The notes beneath the pieces are model-generated. The model did not search any database. It was not told where the DNA came from and saw only the letters and a program-made list of their open reading frames with translations. The translations under genes and the position numbers were made by a program. A DNA stretch of 64,000 bases from Acanthopleura granulata (taxonomy: Eukaryota; Mollusca; Polyplacophora; Chitonida; Chitonidae): contig JABBOT010000004.1 in the NCBI GenBank assembly GCA_016165875.1, positions 14,013,672-14,077,671 of the forward strand, written 5' to 3'. Below are positions 13,001 through 24,500 of this stretch, in pieces (the first letter of the stretch is position 1; each line of letters opens with the position of its first letter).

Positions 13001-13119
13001 GAGCATTGTCTGTGTATCCGTTAAAGTTGCTGTTGATTGTCTCATCTGGCATCGAGAGCAGGCTGTAAAACTTCTTGAGTGCAGTTTACAAGTAAAACAC
13101 AAGGTCATTTCCCTATTTA
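10036..13119 (+). other. ARL6 3' UTR and intergenic sequence
   Basis: AT-rich, no exon seen. Candidate poly(A) signals are AATAAA near 12528 (CGAAATAAAAAT) and near 12627 (GCCAATAAAGCC), so the ARL6 3' UTR may be up to about 2.6 kb. Holds a short tandem duplication at 11717-11827. Confidence 0.35.
11717..11827 (+). repeat. Two-copy tandem duplication, 50-61 bp
   Basis: GGGAAAAAATAATCC and CATTTACCCTAAATGACC occur twice in the same order (11717-11766 and 11767-11827). The second copy carries an extra 11 bp or so between the two blocks. The copies are almost identical otherwise, which suggests a recent replication-slippage event. Confidence 0.8.
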
Positions 13120-13263
13120 CTTTCTTCCTCTTCCGCCGAACGAGGGAAGGTCCGTCTGAAACCAACGGATGGCCGTGGGTTTCCCCGGATTCTGCCCGAC
13201 TTCCTCTCTCCATAATACTGAAATATACTTGAGTTCGGGGTAAAACCCCAAGGAAATAAATAA
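13120..13263 (+). mobile_element. SINE 3' part, RUDI-like family (5' truncated)
   Basis: Contains GGATGGCCGTGGGTTTCCCC, the TCTGCCCGACTTCCTCTC block and a 3' end ACTTGAGTTCGGGGTAAAAC followed by AAATAAATAAA. These blocks recur in the same order at 29.2, 33.3, 37.8 and 47.4 kb. The tRNA-like head is missing. Confidence 0.75.
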
Positions 13264-14617
13264 ACATTTTACTCCCCCCTTTAACCAATTAAAAGACTGC
13301 AGTTGACAGAATATATACACCAATACTGGTAGCCGGAATATAAGCCTAAGCCCTGCATCGATCGCCTGCATCGCCATTGTAGAGGTGAACATATGAGGCC
13401 AGATGAACACCCAAAATTAAACAAAGTGACTTAAGTCCGGAAAAAAGATGTCATCAGTAACTATTCGCATTGTCCGAATTTGAATACCATGGTGAAAAAA
13501 AATATAATGATTCCGATATATGACAAAGTACTCCTGTAAGTCATATTTTGAGCATACTAAAACATGTGTTAGGCCTTATGTGCATGGGCAGTCCGTTTAT
13601 ATAGGCCCTAAGCAGGCCAATGTCCTGTGTCGGTAAAAATTCATTATTTTATTTCGTGTACATAATGCTGTTCATTTTCCGTCTAATTTTGAGTGCACTA
13701 GAGATCCTTTCACATGAAACCGTGAAGATATGTTTGCATTTAGGCTTAGTCTACTCTTGTCCGCATAGGGTGTATACCAGAATACATCCTGGGAGGAATA
13801 AGGCTTAGGATACTTCTGTACTTCATATTATTGTTCCTTGAAATATACTACACTTACAGTGTATAGCTGAAATACAGTGTATTTTTGGTGAGCGGGTTTT
13901 ACTGGCTGGGCAGATGTTTCTGCTGCGGCTGTAAGTCAAGAGGTTCATCAGGTAATATACTTCGGGCACTCTGCATTCCACCGTGCATGCAGCCTTAAAC
14001 CTTCAAATACTTGTAGGTGAAAAAGCTTTGACCTCGAGTTTAAAAGAGTCAAATATATGTATTTATTCAATGTCTGATTTCTCATCATACAATTTTTAAA
14101 ACGCCTAGCCTGTATGTTCTCCATCAGGTATAGACGTTATATATCCTACATTCTTTTGGTGTTTGTGACCGTGTGAAACACCATGGGGCACAATTAAGGC
14201 ATGTATGAAGTAAAGGTAATTGACATAGCGTAAACATTCGAAACACGATTCCAAAACTCCAGCTTGATGTATATGATAATGGAGTCCTGTTTTCCATACA
14301 CTGACGCGATGTCTTCTTGCATGTCTATGAAGTCAAGGTACATACCGACGGATTTATGTTCAGACAATTAAGCAGAGTCGCACTGACGGCTCCTTTTTAT
14401 TTATACTTCAGCACTGAAGCTTTGATATATTGCATAAAAAATCTACCAAAAACCAGCATAAACCGGTTACATCTTCCTTTGACAGATAATATACACGATG
14501 GACTGTTAAGCCTTATAGTTTGGGGTTTACATATAACATCAGGAACATATGTCACAACTATGTTACCTTAATTATTACGATTACACACCAAACCGCAGTG
14601 AACAGACATGGAACTTG

Positions 14618-14669
<52 letters not shown>

Positions 14670-17080
14670 TATATACATACATACATACATGCACAGTCTT
14701 CTCTATCCACAAAGCTGACCGCCATTGTACCACATGTAAACGTTCCAGGCAACTGCATAAGTTCCAGTCAAATACATAGACGATGCATGACACAAGTATT
14801 GTGACCATGGGTTGCACAATGTTAGCCTACCCTAAGGTGCTGACATGCAACGGATGTGTGTGTGTGTCGGAATAAACGTTTAGAACACAATAAGGGTTTT
14901 TTCTTTACACAATAGCCATACAAATGTCCTGATGACTGTATATGTCTGCATCAAATATATATAACTGTTTAAACTTCATAAACTAAATGCGAGGCACACA
15001 AAGCGTTCTAACGCCCCTGGCCCCATTATGCTGGGGTATAAATATATCAGTTTAACCTAACTTTACAAGGACACCTATATAATTCCTAAAGGCATGCAGA
15101 TGTCTTTATTGACATATTATCTGTGTCGGCAAAGTTTACACTCCTTATGACTGATACAGGAGCCATGCAGTATCACAGAGCTGTCTTAAGCTTTCGACAG
15201 ACTCATAGTCTTAACTTGTGGTATTATTCCTGAACCTGAATTTGAAGTTAAATACTAATTTTCATTTTTGTTATTATCCTGAGGCCTGAATCACAAAATG
15301 TCCAAACCTTGTTCTAACATGTCAATATTGAATCTCTTATCTTATTCGTTTCCTATTTTTCCTTAAATTGCTCTATATTACCTGTATTCCTAATTATTCA
15401 TAAATTTATAGGCTTTTATTCGTGTTTGACTTGTTTCAATGAGTTGATTGTCCTGTTTAACGCGGTCCTCACAATATTTCTCTTATAATACATAATTATG
15501 GCTGGACGACACTTCATCTCTCTTATGACACAGGTCAGGTTTATAGCTTGAGGAAACCAGGAAGACTCCGGGGAAAATCTTAAGCCGACTGTAGAGTGGA
15601 CTACAGGTATGCATGGGCCTCCACCTTTGGGCTTGCCTATTTATATATACGTTCAAGTCGTACAAACATTTCCTGAGATGGTTTGCCTTTTCTAACAACC
15701 TACTTTTTAGATTCCTCTGTACTCTATTATTCGGGTTTACAACTCATTTCTATAGGTGCGTCAGATCCGGAACTATACTATTTCACCTAACCCAGGTTTA
15801 GACCTCACAGGCATATCCTATGTCCACGATCATCCAGTCATTTTACATCCCAGCTCTTCGCGATTGAAAGATTTGCGCCTTTTGTGTGCATATAACCTAT
15901 ACATATGCATGAGGTTCTGTTCAACCGGCCTCTTCCTGTTGGAAGAAACTTCGATTGAAATATTGGTTTTTCCGAATTATTTCTCACTACACAGCCTTGA
16001 AGCCACACCTGCACACATAGGTATGTATATCTATACTATAGTATAATCACCTTGGCATAACCTAACGGTAATTCATAGATTATGATCACAAAATGCTTAA
16101 TACATTTAGACCAATACAATTGACGTAATTCTTACTTAGAACAGATCACTTTATCACATTGTCCTAGTATGGAGAGGGTCAGAAGAGAGTATATGAGGAG
16201 GTTTTGTAAATTATTTTAAAAAATTACCATATATAAAAAATTATGATAAAATGAGAAGCGGATGCGTATCCGTGTACTTATAGCAGCACATGTAGAGACG
16301 GTATATGGTAATTGTCAACGACTTGTATACTGATAAAATGGTGATGGGGTGTAGGTTTCGGGGAATACCTGAGCAACTTTCTGACATAAAGTTGCAGCTG
16401 AAGCAGTAAGTTAAATGTACCTGGTTAATTGAGCTTGACAGTTTCATGTAGAGAGTTAGAATTTTAAATGTGTGAGCCATGTCCATTAAGTGGTAAGAAA
16501 GCACATAAAAGGGTACTTTTATCGCTCTTGAGACACATCCACAACCTTTACACATGCCTGATGTTAAAAATCTTTCTTACCAAGAACTCCAATACACAAA
16601 GGTACTCTCAGTCAGTCACAGGTGTATTGGTGCTAAGCCTATTCAGCCTAAACAAGGAATACGGGGACTTCAATAAACGCTGAAAGTAACAGTTCATGGC
16701 CTCTAATTTCTGTGACTGGGACATCTATGTTGTATTGTCGCTTGTTAAATTTGCAGATTATTAAAACAGCTGTGTAATTTTACTTCGATGATCTATTGAC
16801 ATTTACAACTTGTACAAAAGGTGCTCTTCCGTTCTATATTGTGGATTCTAATTTACAGGCTTTAGCCTCAGGTACACAGCCAAGGGAACTCTGGACTAAA
16901 TTAAGATAATGGGGACAGTTTGAACAACGACCTTCTGGTATCCACATGAGGAAGGTTTTACACATGGGCTAATTTTAGGTGTTATTTTCCTGCATACACC
17001 CTGCTTAAACTTTTATCACGAATACATGTATATACTTTTTCAAACCTTTTTTTTGTCACACTTTGGTTGTGTTTTATACA
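13264..17080. other. Intergenic, no gene recognised
   Basis: AT-rich sequence with a microsatellite at 14.6 kb. Short ORFs exist but none shows coding character, splice sites or a family match. Upstream exons of the receptor-like gene at 17.1 kb could lie here unseen. Confidence 0.3.
14618..14690 (+). repeat. Compound microsatellite (TA)n(TG)n(TACA)n
   Basis: A run of about 9 TA repeats passes directly into about 16 TG repeats, then TATA and three TACA units. ORFs translated through it (repeated Cys-Val or Thr-His) are artefacts. Confidence 0.95.
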
Positions 17081-17086
17081 GAGAAA

Positions 17087-20016
17087 ATGGACGGTGTAAA
17101 TAATACCTCATCATTCAGAAACTCAAGTTCAACACCACTATATTGTATACCGAATGGATCGCCCGTGGGAGTCTTGGTCGGGTTGTTCTTCGCTGGAATG
17201 ACAGTGGGCGTGGCAATCTCATTAATTGCTGCTGTATTGATCTGGAAATTCTTACTCAGAACAAAGTAAGAATCTTTTGCTTGAAAACACTATTAAGATG
17301 TTATTGTTAATGTATGGAAACTGACCTCACGAGCCTCAATGTCTGGGTACCTTACGTTGTATTAGAAAGGTCGAGGAAGCGATGCATCAAAATGTCCTGT
17401 TTCATCTCTTCTTATCAATAACATTTCTGAAACCTTTCAATTCATGACGCCTTGTGCACATAGACACATCATGAGTTATTTTATGATTTCCTGGTTATTG
17501 AATACGTCTATTAACAAATATTGGAACTTCCTCAACGACAGAGTGCTCTTTTGAGACTGCAGCTAAACGATCTCGATGAAAAGACTTGTCACAGCACCCA
17601 ATCTCAATACACTGACGCTGGGCGGACCAAAACATGGCCTATATTAACCCTACTTTGACCTGTTAAAGCGACATCCAAATACCAAAGGGAAGGCGGTGAG
17701 CCATGTATGGCTCCTTGGATTTGCTTTTGTATTGTGTTTTATTTTTTAACCAGTCATCAGTTTATTTTTTTTTAAGTAAAATGAATATCATTCAGCAATT
17801 TGTGTGTGCAGACAAAATTAAAGAATTTTCTATTTTATTTCCAGAAGGTCCGTAACTGTGGATGGCAGCTGGATGGAAATAGCACCAAGTCATTCCAAGC
17901 GGCTGGTAAATTGGTCATTGCGCTTGCTCGTTCATATATTTTCGTAATTCACCCTTGTGTCAAGAAAAATATATCAGTTTTCTCATTTACCTACCTTATA
18001 ATATTTCAACGAGTATTAGTACAACATAATCTCAAACTTAATTTGCACGGCCATTGGAAAACAGCACGGTTATTGATACTTTAGCATCACAAATGGGCCA
18101 TGTCACGATGCTGTCATGATACGAAATGACGGTATACGATGTCCCCATTGCATATCAATGCTTCCAAAGACAGTTCTCACAGCTTGTTTTTCCCGATGGC
18201 ACCAATATCGATAGGGTGACAAGCCTGTGATACTCCGAGACTGAAATTATTGCCTTAATAGGATTCCTTTACAGTTCTAACTAGCACTTTCGTACATAAC
18301 ATCTTTTTTGTAGGGTTCTGAGGTTAACTCCACCCAGCCATCCCAAAACTACGACCATATTGCTTTGGATAAGGAAGTCATGGGCATGGAACTAGAAATA
18401 TACGAGTCCCTTCACACCAATGCTCGTCTGCAGCAATCTCTTCCTATTTATCAAGACCCAAATTCGGCAGTGTCACCTGTGAAACCCACCGAATTTATAG
18501 GGAACACCCACCTCCATGGAATACAACAGATTAAACAAAGTCTCACTCCCAGTACTTCCTGCAAAGTGAATCCATTGAAAGAGGCAGCTTATCCGGATTC
18601 TACTTGCGACCAAAAGTCGGCTAATACCTATTTCACATTGGAAAAACCGGAAGAATGGAAAACTACAGAAAATGGCTGTACACACAACCCAGCCTTTTTA
18701 TCACGCTCTTCTGGGCAAGACAGTATTAAACTGGATCCAGTTGTGCAGGAAACGGGAACAATCCACAACACCGAAGAACCAGTGTATTTCATATTAGATA
18801 AACAAGGAAACAGCAATATTGCTTCAAAGATGAATGCTTGCCACAATGAAAGTATTAATGCTGCGTCTACAGGTGATCAGGATGGTAAAGATGGTATTTG
18901 TGAAGATGAAGAAAATTTAAACGAGCATCCACAAAGCAAGGTAAACACACCATGTTTCAGAGGAAAAGAAATTTTGAGGCCTGTAAAAGTAAAAAAGGCA
19001 AGGATAAAGGCTGCAATATCTCCCTCAAAACATTGGCTAAACTAGTTTAGACCCCACAGTTTTTGTAAATTATGCACAATGTTTAAATTTTTTCTACAAC
19101 AGATAAAGCGTGAGTGAGTGCTTGGGGTTTTAATGTGGTACATAACAATGTTATGACGACGAGGAGTCCTTCTGGTGTGTGCATGTTGTGTGTCTTCTTT
19201 AGGCAGGGCGAGTCCATGCCGCGAAAGTGCTATTGCCACTGGAACATCATGCCGAATACACCAGACATGACATCCCACAAAGTCACATTATACTGACACC
19301 GGACTGACCAGCCCTGTTTCTAACCTCACGTTGCTGAGCGCCAAGCGAGGCAGCAGCAAGTTCCATTTTTAAAGTCTTTGGTATGACCCGACGAGGGCTT
19401 TAACCTGGATCTCCCAACCTCGAGGTGGACACTATAACTGCTAGACCACTGAGGCGGTGTACGACAGATAAAAGTTCTGTAAATCCTATACATAGACAGA
19501 TGGACTCATTTCATCTGTAACTTTAAAAATATTGATTTATATTTGATTGGCTATTACACCTTGTGAGCCCTATGGATGTGTAAAGATATTTAATTTTTTA
19601 AAGTAATTATGCGATTGGCTGAAAACTTACCATTCGCAGAGTGCTGTTCATTTACAGGAAAATGCTCTGTAGACCAAACTGCCAGAAACCATAAAATATA
19701 CCATTTCTCATTACAGTACACGGACCCAGTTGGTACTCACACAGATGACGCAACCACTCAGCACAAGAATGAAAGTCAAGTGAGGACAGAAATCATTAAC
19801 GCCAAAGACACCAAACAACCCAAAAAGCAGCTACGTAAACGTAAACCCACGTATGTTAATATCGGATCGACAGGTAATACAGGCGACCAAATGGACAGAG
19901 AGGTAACTTTACATCAATACAATAATATCCGATGTGTTGATGATACGAACGCGAGCAATATGGACACAAATTTTGATATAATGAGGTCCCCGACGCACGA
20001 AAATGTTCATAAATAA
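17087..20016 (+). CDS. Single-pass membrane protein with tyrosine-motif cytoplasmic tail (four exons)
   Basis: Not a family I can name. Exons 17087-17265, 17845-17905, 18314-18940 and 19717-20016 join with matching phases (2, 0, 0) to 388 codons. Residues 1-26 are a short ectodomain with sequons at N5, N6 and N12; 27-53 is a hydrophobic membrane segment with two GxxxG motifs (G28/G32, G37/G41); then WKFLLRTKKRS as a stop-transfer. The tail has Y93 (YDHI), Y110 (YESL), Y186 (YFTL), Y238 (YFIL), Y335 (YVNI) and Y357 (YNNI). The first pair is spaced like a slightly long ITAM; the last two fit the pYxN pattern of Grb2-type SH2 ligands. There is no kinase or other enzymatic domain. The ATG at 17087 has a good context but follows a possible acceptor (gttttatacag), so larger ectodomain exons could lie upstream. 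If the donor at 18941 is skipped, exon 3 runs on to a stop at 19045 with a Lys-rich end, a possible alternative isoform. Role in receptor signalling is inferred. Confidence 0.65.
19170..19460 (-). mobile_element. tRNA-headed SINE of a second family, in intron 3
   Basis: On the minus strand a tRNA-like head (CCGCCTCAGTGGTCTAGCAG, then GAGATCCAGGTTAAAGCCC) is followed by a conserved central block CTGCTGCCTCGCTTGGCGCT and a unique body. This central block differs from that of the RUDI-like copies, so it is another SINE family. It lies in the intron between 18940 and 19717, supporting that splice. Confidence 0.65.
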
Positions 20017-20242
20017 AATAATATGGCCCAGGAATTAATAAAAAAGCCTTTTTGTTAACTGCTAGCTGCAGCTGGTATGAATGTTTCATTGCACATATCT
20101 TATGCATGTTAACAGGCCACTAAATATAGATGTCTTTGACTGCATATAGGTACTGAAATATTGCTTTTAAGGTTATTTTAAGGTTATTATTTCCAACCCT
20201 GGTATATATATATATATCACAATCTTGTCCGCTTTCAGAGTC

Positions 20243-20248
20243 AATAAA
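20243..20248 (+). terminator. Poly(A) signal AATAAA for the 17-20 kb gene
   Basis: AATAAA in GTCAATAAAAGC, 227 bp after the stop codon at 20016; the nearest clear signal downstream of the tyrosine-tail gene. Confidence 0.45.
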
Positions 20249-20249
20249 A

Positions 20250-22035
20250 GCAAAATTATAGATCATTCATAGGTTATTTTAATTGTTCTTTGTGGATCAC
20301 TCGACTCGTCGTTCAGCATCTGGACGGATTTCTGTAGGGAGAATCGACAGGGCTTGGACGGAAGCTTTTCTGTCTGGCAGCTCAGCTACCAAGGAAGACG
20401 GCAGGGACACACTGCGTTAAATCTGATACAAAGTATCTTTGAGGAAATAATCGCTATCTTGTCACTGATACCGAATAATGACAGATATACCGTGAAAGTA
20501 ACTGAACTCTTTTACTAAGTCGAGACACCTGAACATGCACTTATGTATGGTCACCACTATTGTTTGTTTCATATACAAAGGCTGCATGAGACGACATGGT
20601 GTATACAGGAATACTTTGAACTGATATATTTCTAATTATGTAGATTTAAACAGTGGTGGCTGGTTTGTGCCATTTCGAGATTTCTTAATTTCGCTTCCTG
20701 TAACCAAGGCGAAATTACGAGAATAAGAACACGAAGGGCGAAAACATGAAAACGTAAAAATAAAAAAATTAAGAAAACTGAAAATGTGAGAGTAAGAAAA
20801 GAAGAATATATGTTGAAAGATAATAACCTTCAGCATTTTGAAAGCAGCAAAGGCGGCTATATATATATCAACAATTTCTCACTTCTATATATCTTGGGGG
20901 TCAAGTTTGTGTGCTAAGGAAAATGCGGTGCACAGAATAAATCACCGTTCTTTGAATGACCACCCTTCTGCCTCAAAGCCCCAGCCTATGCATCGAAAGT
21001 AGGATTCAACCATACAATGAACCAGCGCTTTGATCAACGCCAACCCATATCTTCAAACCCCTTTATGGAGGGAATGGGTGTGATGGACATGCTACATAGA
21101 TCCAACGTTTCTGTCAAGCACCAGGATCTTCAGACTAAAAAGACACATATTTCCGTGATATAACCGAAAAATACACTAAAACCGTTGGTGATACCACAAC
21201 CACACAGTTAATACATATACAAGCATGCGTACTGTAGTGTGTATAAATACTTGTTTGCTGCTATACATGAATACCTGGGGGTATACCTCAGTCCACATAT
21301 CCGTTGAAAAGGAATGGAAATAGTGACATCACTCTTTAACAAACTATACGGTAAACAGTGGAGAGGGGGATATAATGTTATCGATTCTGGAAGCACACAC
21401 ACATAATAGGGCATCTGCGGAAGAGAAATCATAAAATGTATAGCCTTGTAAGCCAACCTGTCACTTGAAATGAGAGGTTTAAGTGTATACAATATCCTTA
21501 CAGTTATCAGGATTACACCATCTCTATGGGAGGCCAATCGTTCGAGTGGTCTTGAAGGTTCGCATCTTTTTGCTGGTGATATTTTGCCTGACCACGAGCC
21601 CATGGGTTCGAAACCCTGAGAGGGCTCACGTAGTTTTCAGAATTAAAATCTGAACTATTTACATCCAGAAAATGTAATCCTAATGAAGTTCTACTGTTAT
21701 CTTGCCCGTTGGATCAGACAGATTGGGAGACATTGTCGAGCAGGCTGTTTGGAAATAATAATATCACAACCATGGCGGTTTTGTGTTCAAAATGACACAA
21801 ATTTTGGCCACATTCATTCATACCACCTTTTATCTTCAAACGTACTCTGAAAACATACATGCCCCTTGTTATCAAAAAATGTTTTCAGCTTGTACCAAAA
21901 TTTGCAAATAGTCTCTGTAAAACGCAGGGTTGGTCGGGTTAAAGGAAAGGTTTTAGTCGCTATATAATTTACTTACTTATTTCCTTCTTCGCTGATATTC
22001 TTCACAAAGCACAGTGCATGTTGAGGCAACTCTGA
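20250..22035. other. Intergenic; one coding-like GC-rich patch
   Basis: Mostly AT-rich. At about 20282-20419 there is a GC-richer stretch open on the plus strand for about 45 codons, ending TAA at 20417-20419, with no recognised family and no clear acceptor. At 20.7-20.8 kb is a purine-rich stretch of degenerate GAAAA-type repeats. Nothing else seen. Confidence 0.3.
21540..21636 (+). repeat. tRNA-like promoter boxes (SINE head or tRNA relic)
   Basis: A B box GGGTTCGAAACCC at about 21604 is preceded by an A-box-like TCGAGTGGTCTTGAAGG about 60 nt upstream, a spacing like that of tRNAs with a long variable arm. No closed acceptor stem, so not called a tRNA gene. Confidence 0.3.
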
Positions 22036-22038
22036 CAA

Positions 22039-22407
22039 TAGGGGAGTTTGGGGCTCGAACTCTTTTGTCGAAGAAGGTAAAAAGAGTTGAACAATGCCAT
22101 GTGCCTTGTCAAAAATGTTTGGCAATTTTGTTGATTTTAATTTACCGATCTCGTATCTTGCCGTGTTACGGAGGCACAAACGACCTCTTCTTCAATCAGG
22201 AGCTTCTTAAATTAAAAAACTTCCTGCTCCTCAATTTTCCCTATCCTAAATTTAGTCTACATAACTTTTTTTGAAACTTTTCTTAGACGCCCATGTTAGA
22301 GTAAATGTAATTAGAAATAGTTGCCTAACATGTTTGACAGGTCACATGGTACAGTAGAGCTTCTCTTACCTTTAGCGATAAAAGAGTTCGCTCTTGAAAC
22401 TCCCCTA
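22039..22407. mobile_element. MITE with TA target sites (Tc1/mariner-like)
   Basis: GGGGAGTTT at 22041-22049 and its inverse AAACTCCCC at 22397-22405 are each flanked by TA (22039-22040 and 22406-22407). Internal blocks also pair: GAACTCTTTT with its inverse AAAAGAGTTC, and GCCATGTGCCTTGTCAAAAA with TTTGACAGGTCACATGGTAC. About 365 bp, no transposase. TA duplication plus short TIRs points to Tc1/mariner mobilisation. Confidence 0.7.
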
Positions 22408-22410
22408 TTG

Positions 22411-24350
22411 ACGCATTGCGATACATGATTCATTACGTTATTTGTTAGAGTAGCTACAGTGCTCTTCATGTTTTCATAGAGAAGAGTTGTACTTACTGGT
22501 TTTCAATTCATGGACTATGTTTTAGTGCTATAGTTTCATTTTATAATCTCTTACTTTCTTACTTTCTCTTTCATTTATTTCACATAATATTTCTATGTAG
22601 TCAAAATCAAGTTTATACACATATGTATCTGCATTCAGTCAGCGGAGGAAAAGCCCAGCACAAGTCTCAGGAACACACTGATATTTTCTCAAATATGTTT
22701 AATTCAGTCAGTGAATAAATTTGCTATGGCACTTCAAATCTGCCGCAGGTGTTTTTGTGTGTCTTGAAATAGGTGAAGCTCTGGGTCGATGCGACAGTCA
22801 GTCAAGTAGCTTGTTCTTGTCCAACTCTCACCCAATTCAAAACATAAACTTTTTAATATCAGTGAAAACTTATTCAGCTCGGCGTTAAACAATGAAACAG
22901 TCAATCAATATCACTATCAACATCAATATTATTGCTTTGCACCTAAGCAGAATTTTTCGGGTCTAACATAAACCAAAAAGTCTTGAGGCCCATTTACTGC
23001 AAACCCTACGACCAGTACAATGACACCGATCTATAGGAGGATAATGGCCTATAGTAGGGGTGTTAGTATGGCAGCAGTCGGTGTATGACAGGTCCGGCTA
23101 ATGAACTCTGTGATTACCACCAGTTTTCATTCGGTACCGACACTAAATTTTTGGTCTGACAATACTTTTCAATAAAAGAATAATTGTCAACAAATCTCTA
23201 AAAGCTTGAGCACTGAATAGTCGAATTAAATTTATGATCACCATTGGAGCTTCCAAAGTTCAAAATTCTGGATTTACACAGGGACCATGGCGCTGCTACA
23301 AACAAGCATTTTCGAAAATTAACACTATCTTTTGTAAAACAAGACGTTTCATGATTCGATTAAAATGCTGACCTTACAGGAACAGTAATTAACAAACATT
23401 TCTTACGCGAAACTGAGGTACAGTCTGTTAGACGATACAAGATATTTCCCATAGTGCAGGCCCATTTACCCTGGACGTAAGCCATGCACAACAAGCCATG
23501 TACATTGGAACATGAGTTCCAAGTACTTACTCTTTTTTTCATTGGTTGACAGAAAAAAGTTCTTGTGCCATTACAATCTTACTGTGGGATATAGTGTTAG
23601 CTTTGGGATATATGTGGACACAAGAGACTCCTTGCATACACTTGACTTCAGCGAGAGATAAATCCAACCCGATCTGCATTTATTCGCTGGTTAAATTTTT
23701 TAAATTATGTTATATTCAGGCACCGCGTAGAGTATCCCTCACGCACATGCTATGCTATACCTATATTCGTATCGGTGACGTATTCATTGTGCCTCTTATA
23801 TTTGTCTTTCTGTCTGGTCGATTTCGTCTGGCAATTCAACCATTACAGAGAAGTATATTTATAATAAAACTAACTCTTGAGACAGAATAACTTTTTTCAC
23901 CTAGAATAAAGACATTTGTCGTCGAACTATAACGATAACGGATAGAATTCTCTTTTTGCATTAACATTTTTATCTCCATAATTGTAATACTTTTATGATG
24001 AAAAATAGTTTTTATTGAATGTTCCTTCTACGATTCCGTAAAGGTCCAAAACATAGATTTTCTTCGCAAAGCCAGATATTTGATGCAGAATGGCTGAAAT
24101 TGTACCTTGGCAAACTAGAATCTGGGGCCAAAATGTTATCACTTTGAGGCAAATATTAATATGGAGTTTAATATGGATTATAAATTTTGCTTAAAGGCCG
24201 AAATAGGCCGTTCAGTTATCATTTCACTACTCCATTGGCTACTTGTACAGACGCTTCCTTAACTCGTAGAAAGTAATTTATGTTCCGCTTTCACCGAAAG
24301 ATCGTAATCGTTGTCAACAGACACAGGAGAGGCGCAAGAGCGTTCATATC
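22411..24350. other. Intergenic, no gene recognised
   Basis: AT-rich. A short stretch at about 22865-22920 (CTCGGCGTTAAACAATG, then CAGTCAATCAAT) looks like the 3' end of an old SINE. The 114-codon ORF at 23546-23890 starts at a non-ATG codon and shows no coding character. Confidence 0.3.
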
Positions 24351-24354
24351 TCAT

Positions 24355-24362
24355 TTATATAG
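24355..24362 (+). promoter_or_regulatory. TATA box before signal-peptide exon
   Basis: TTATATAG lies 96 bp upstream of the ATG at 24458; with start of transcription 25-30 bp downstream it gives a 5' UTR of about 70 bp. Confidence 0.5.
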
Positions 24363-24457
24363 TTGCGACTATAAGTCGCCGGTAAGCGCCTACTACTTCC
24401 TGAAACTGATTACAACTAGTTCTGACCCGACAAATCTGTGACAAGTTACCCTTAATC

Positions 24458-24500
24458 ATGGCTTTCCTGTCGGTGTTTCTGCTCATGTACACACTGGAAG
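24458..24500 (+). CDS. Signal-peptide first exon of an unidentified secreted or membrane protein
   Basis: ATG at 24458 opens MAFLSVFLLMYTLE, a textbook hydrophobic signal peptide, and ends at a G|gtttgt donor in phase 1, the usual phase after signal-peptide exons. It lies behind a TATA box at the right distance. The next exon is uncertain: an acceptor at about 24794 (ttttatttagcag) leads quickly to a stop, and a phase-compatible acceptor at 25684 opens the Ser/Thr-rich exon. The mature protein is therefore not identified. Confidence 0.45.

Noticed and set aside
12986..13410. Minus-strand ORFs of about 100 codons
   Set aside because: They run through the SINE copy at 13.12-13.26 kb.
14520..14817. 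ORFs with Cys-Val or Thr-His repeats on both strands
   Set aside because: Translation of the TA/TG microsatellite.
23546..23890. 114-codon plus-strand ORF
   Set aside because: No ATG at its start, no family, no coding-like composition.
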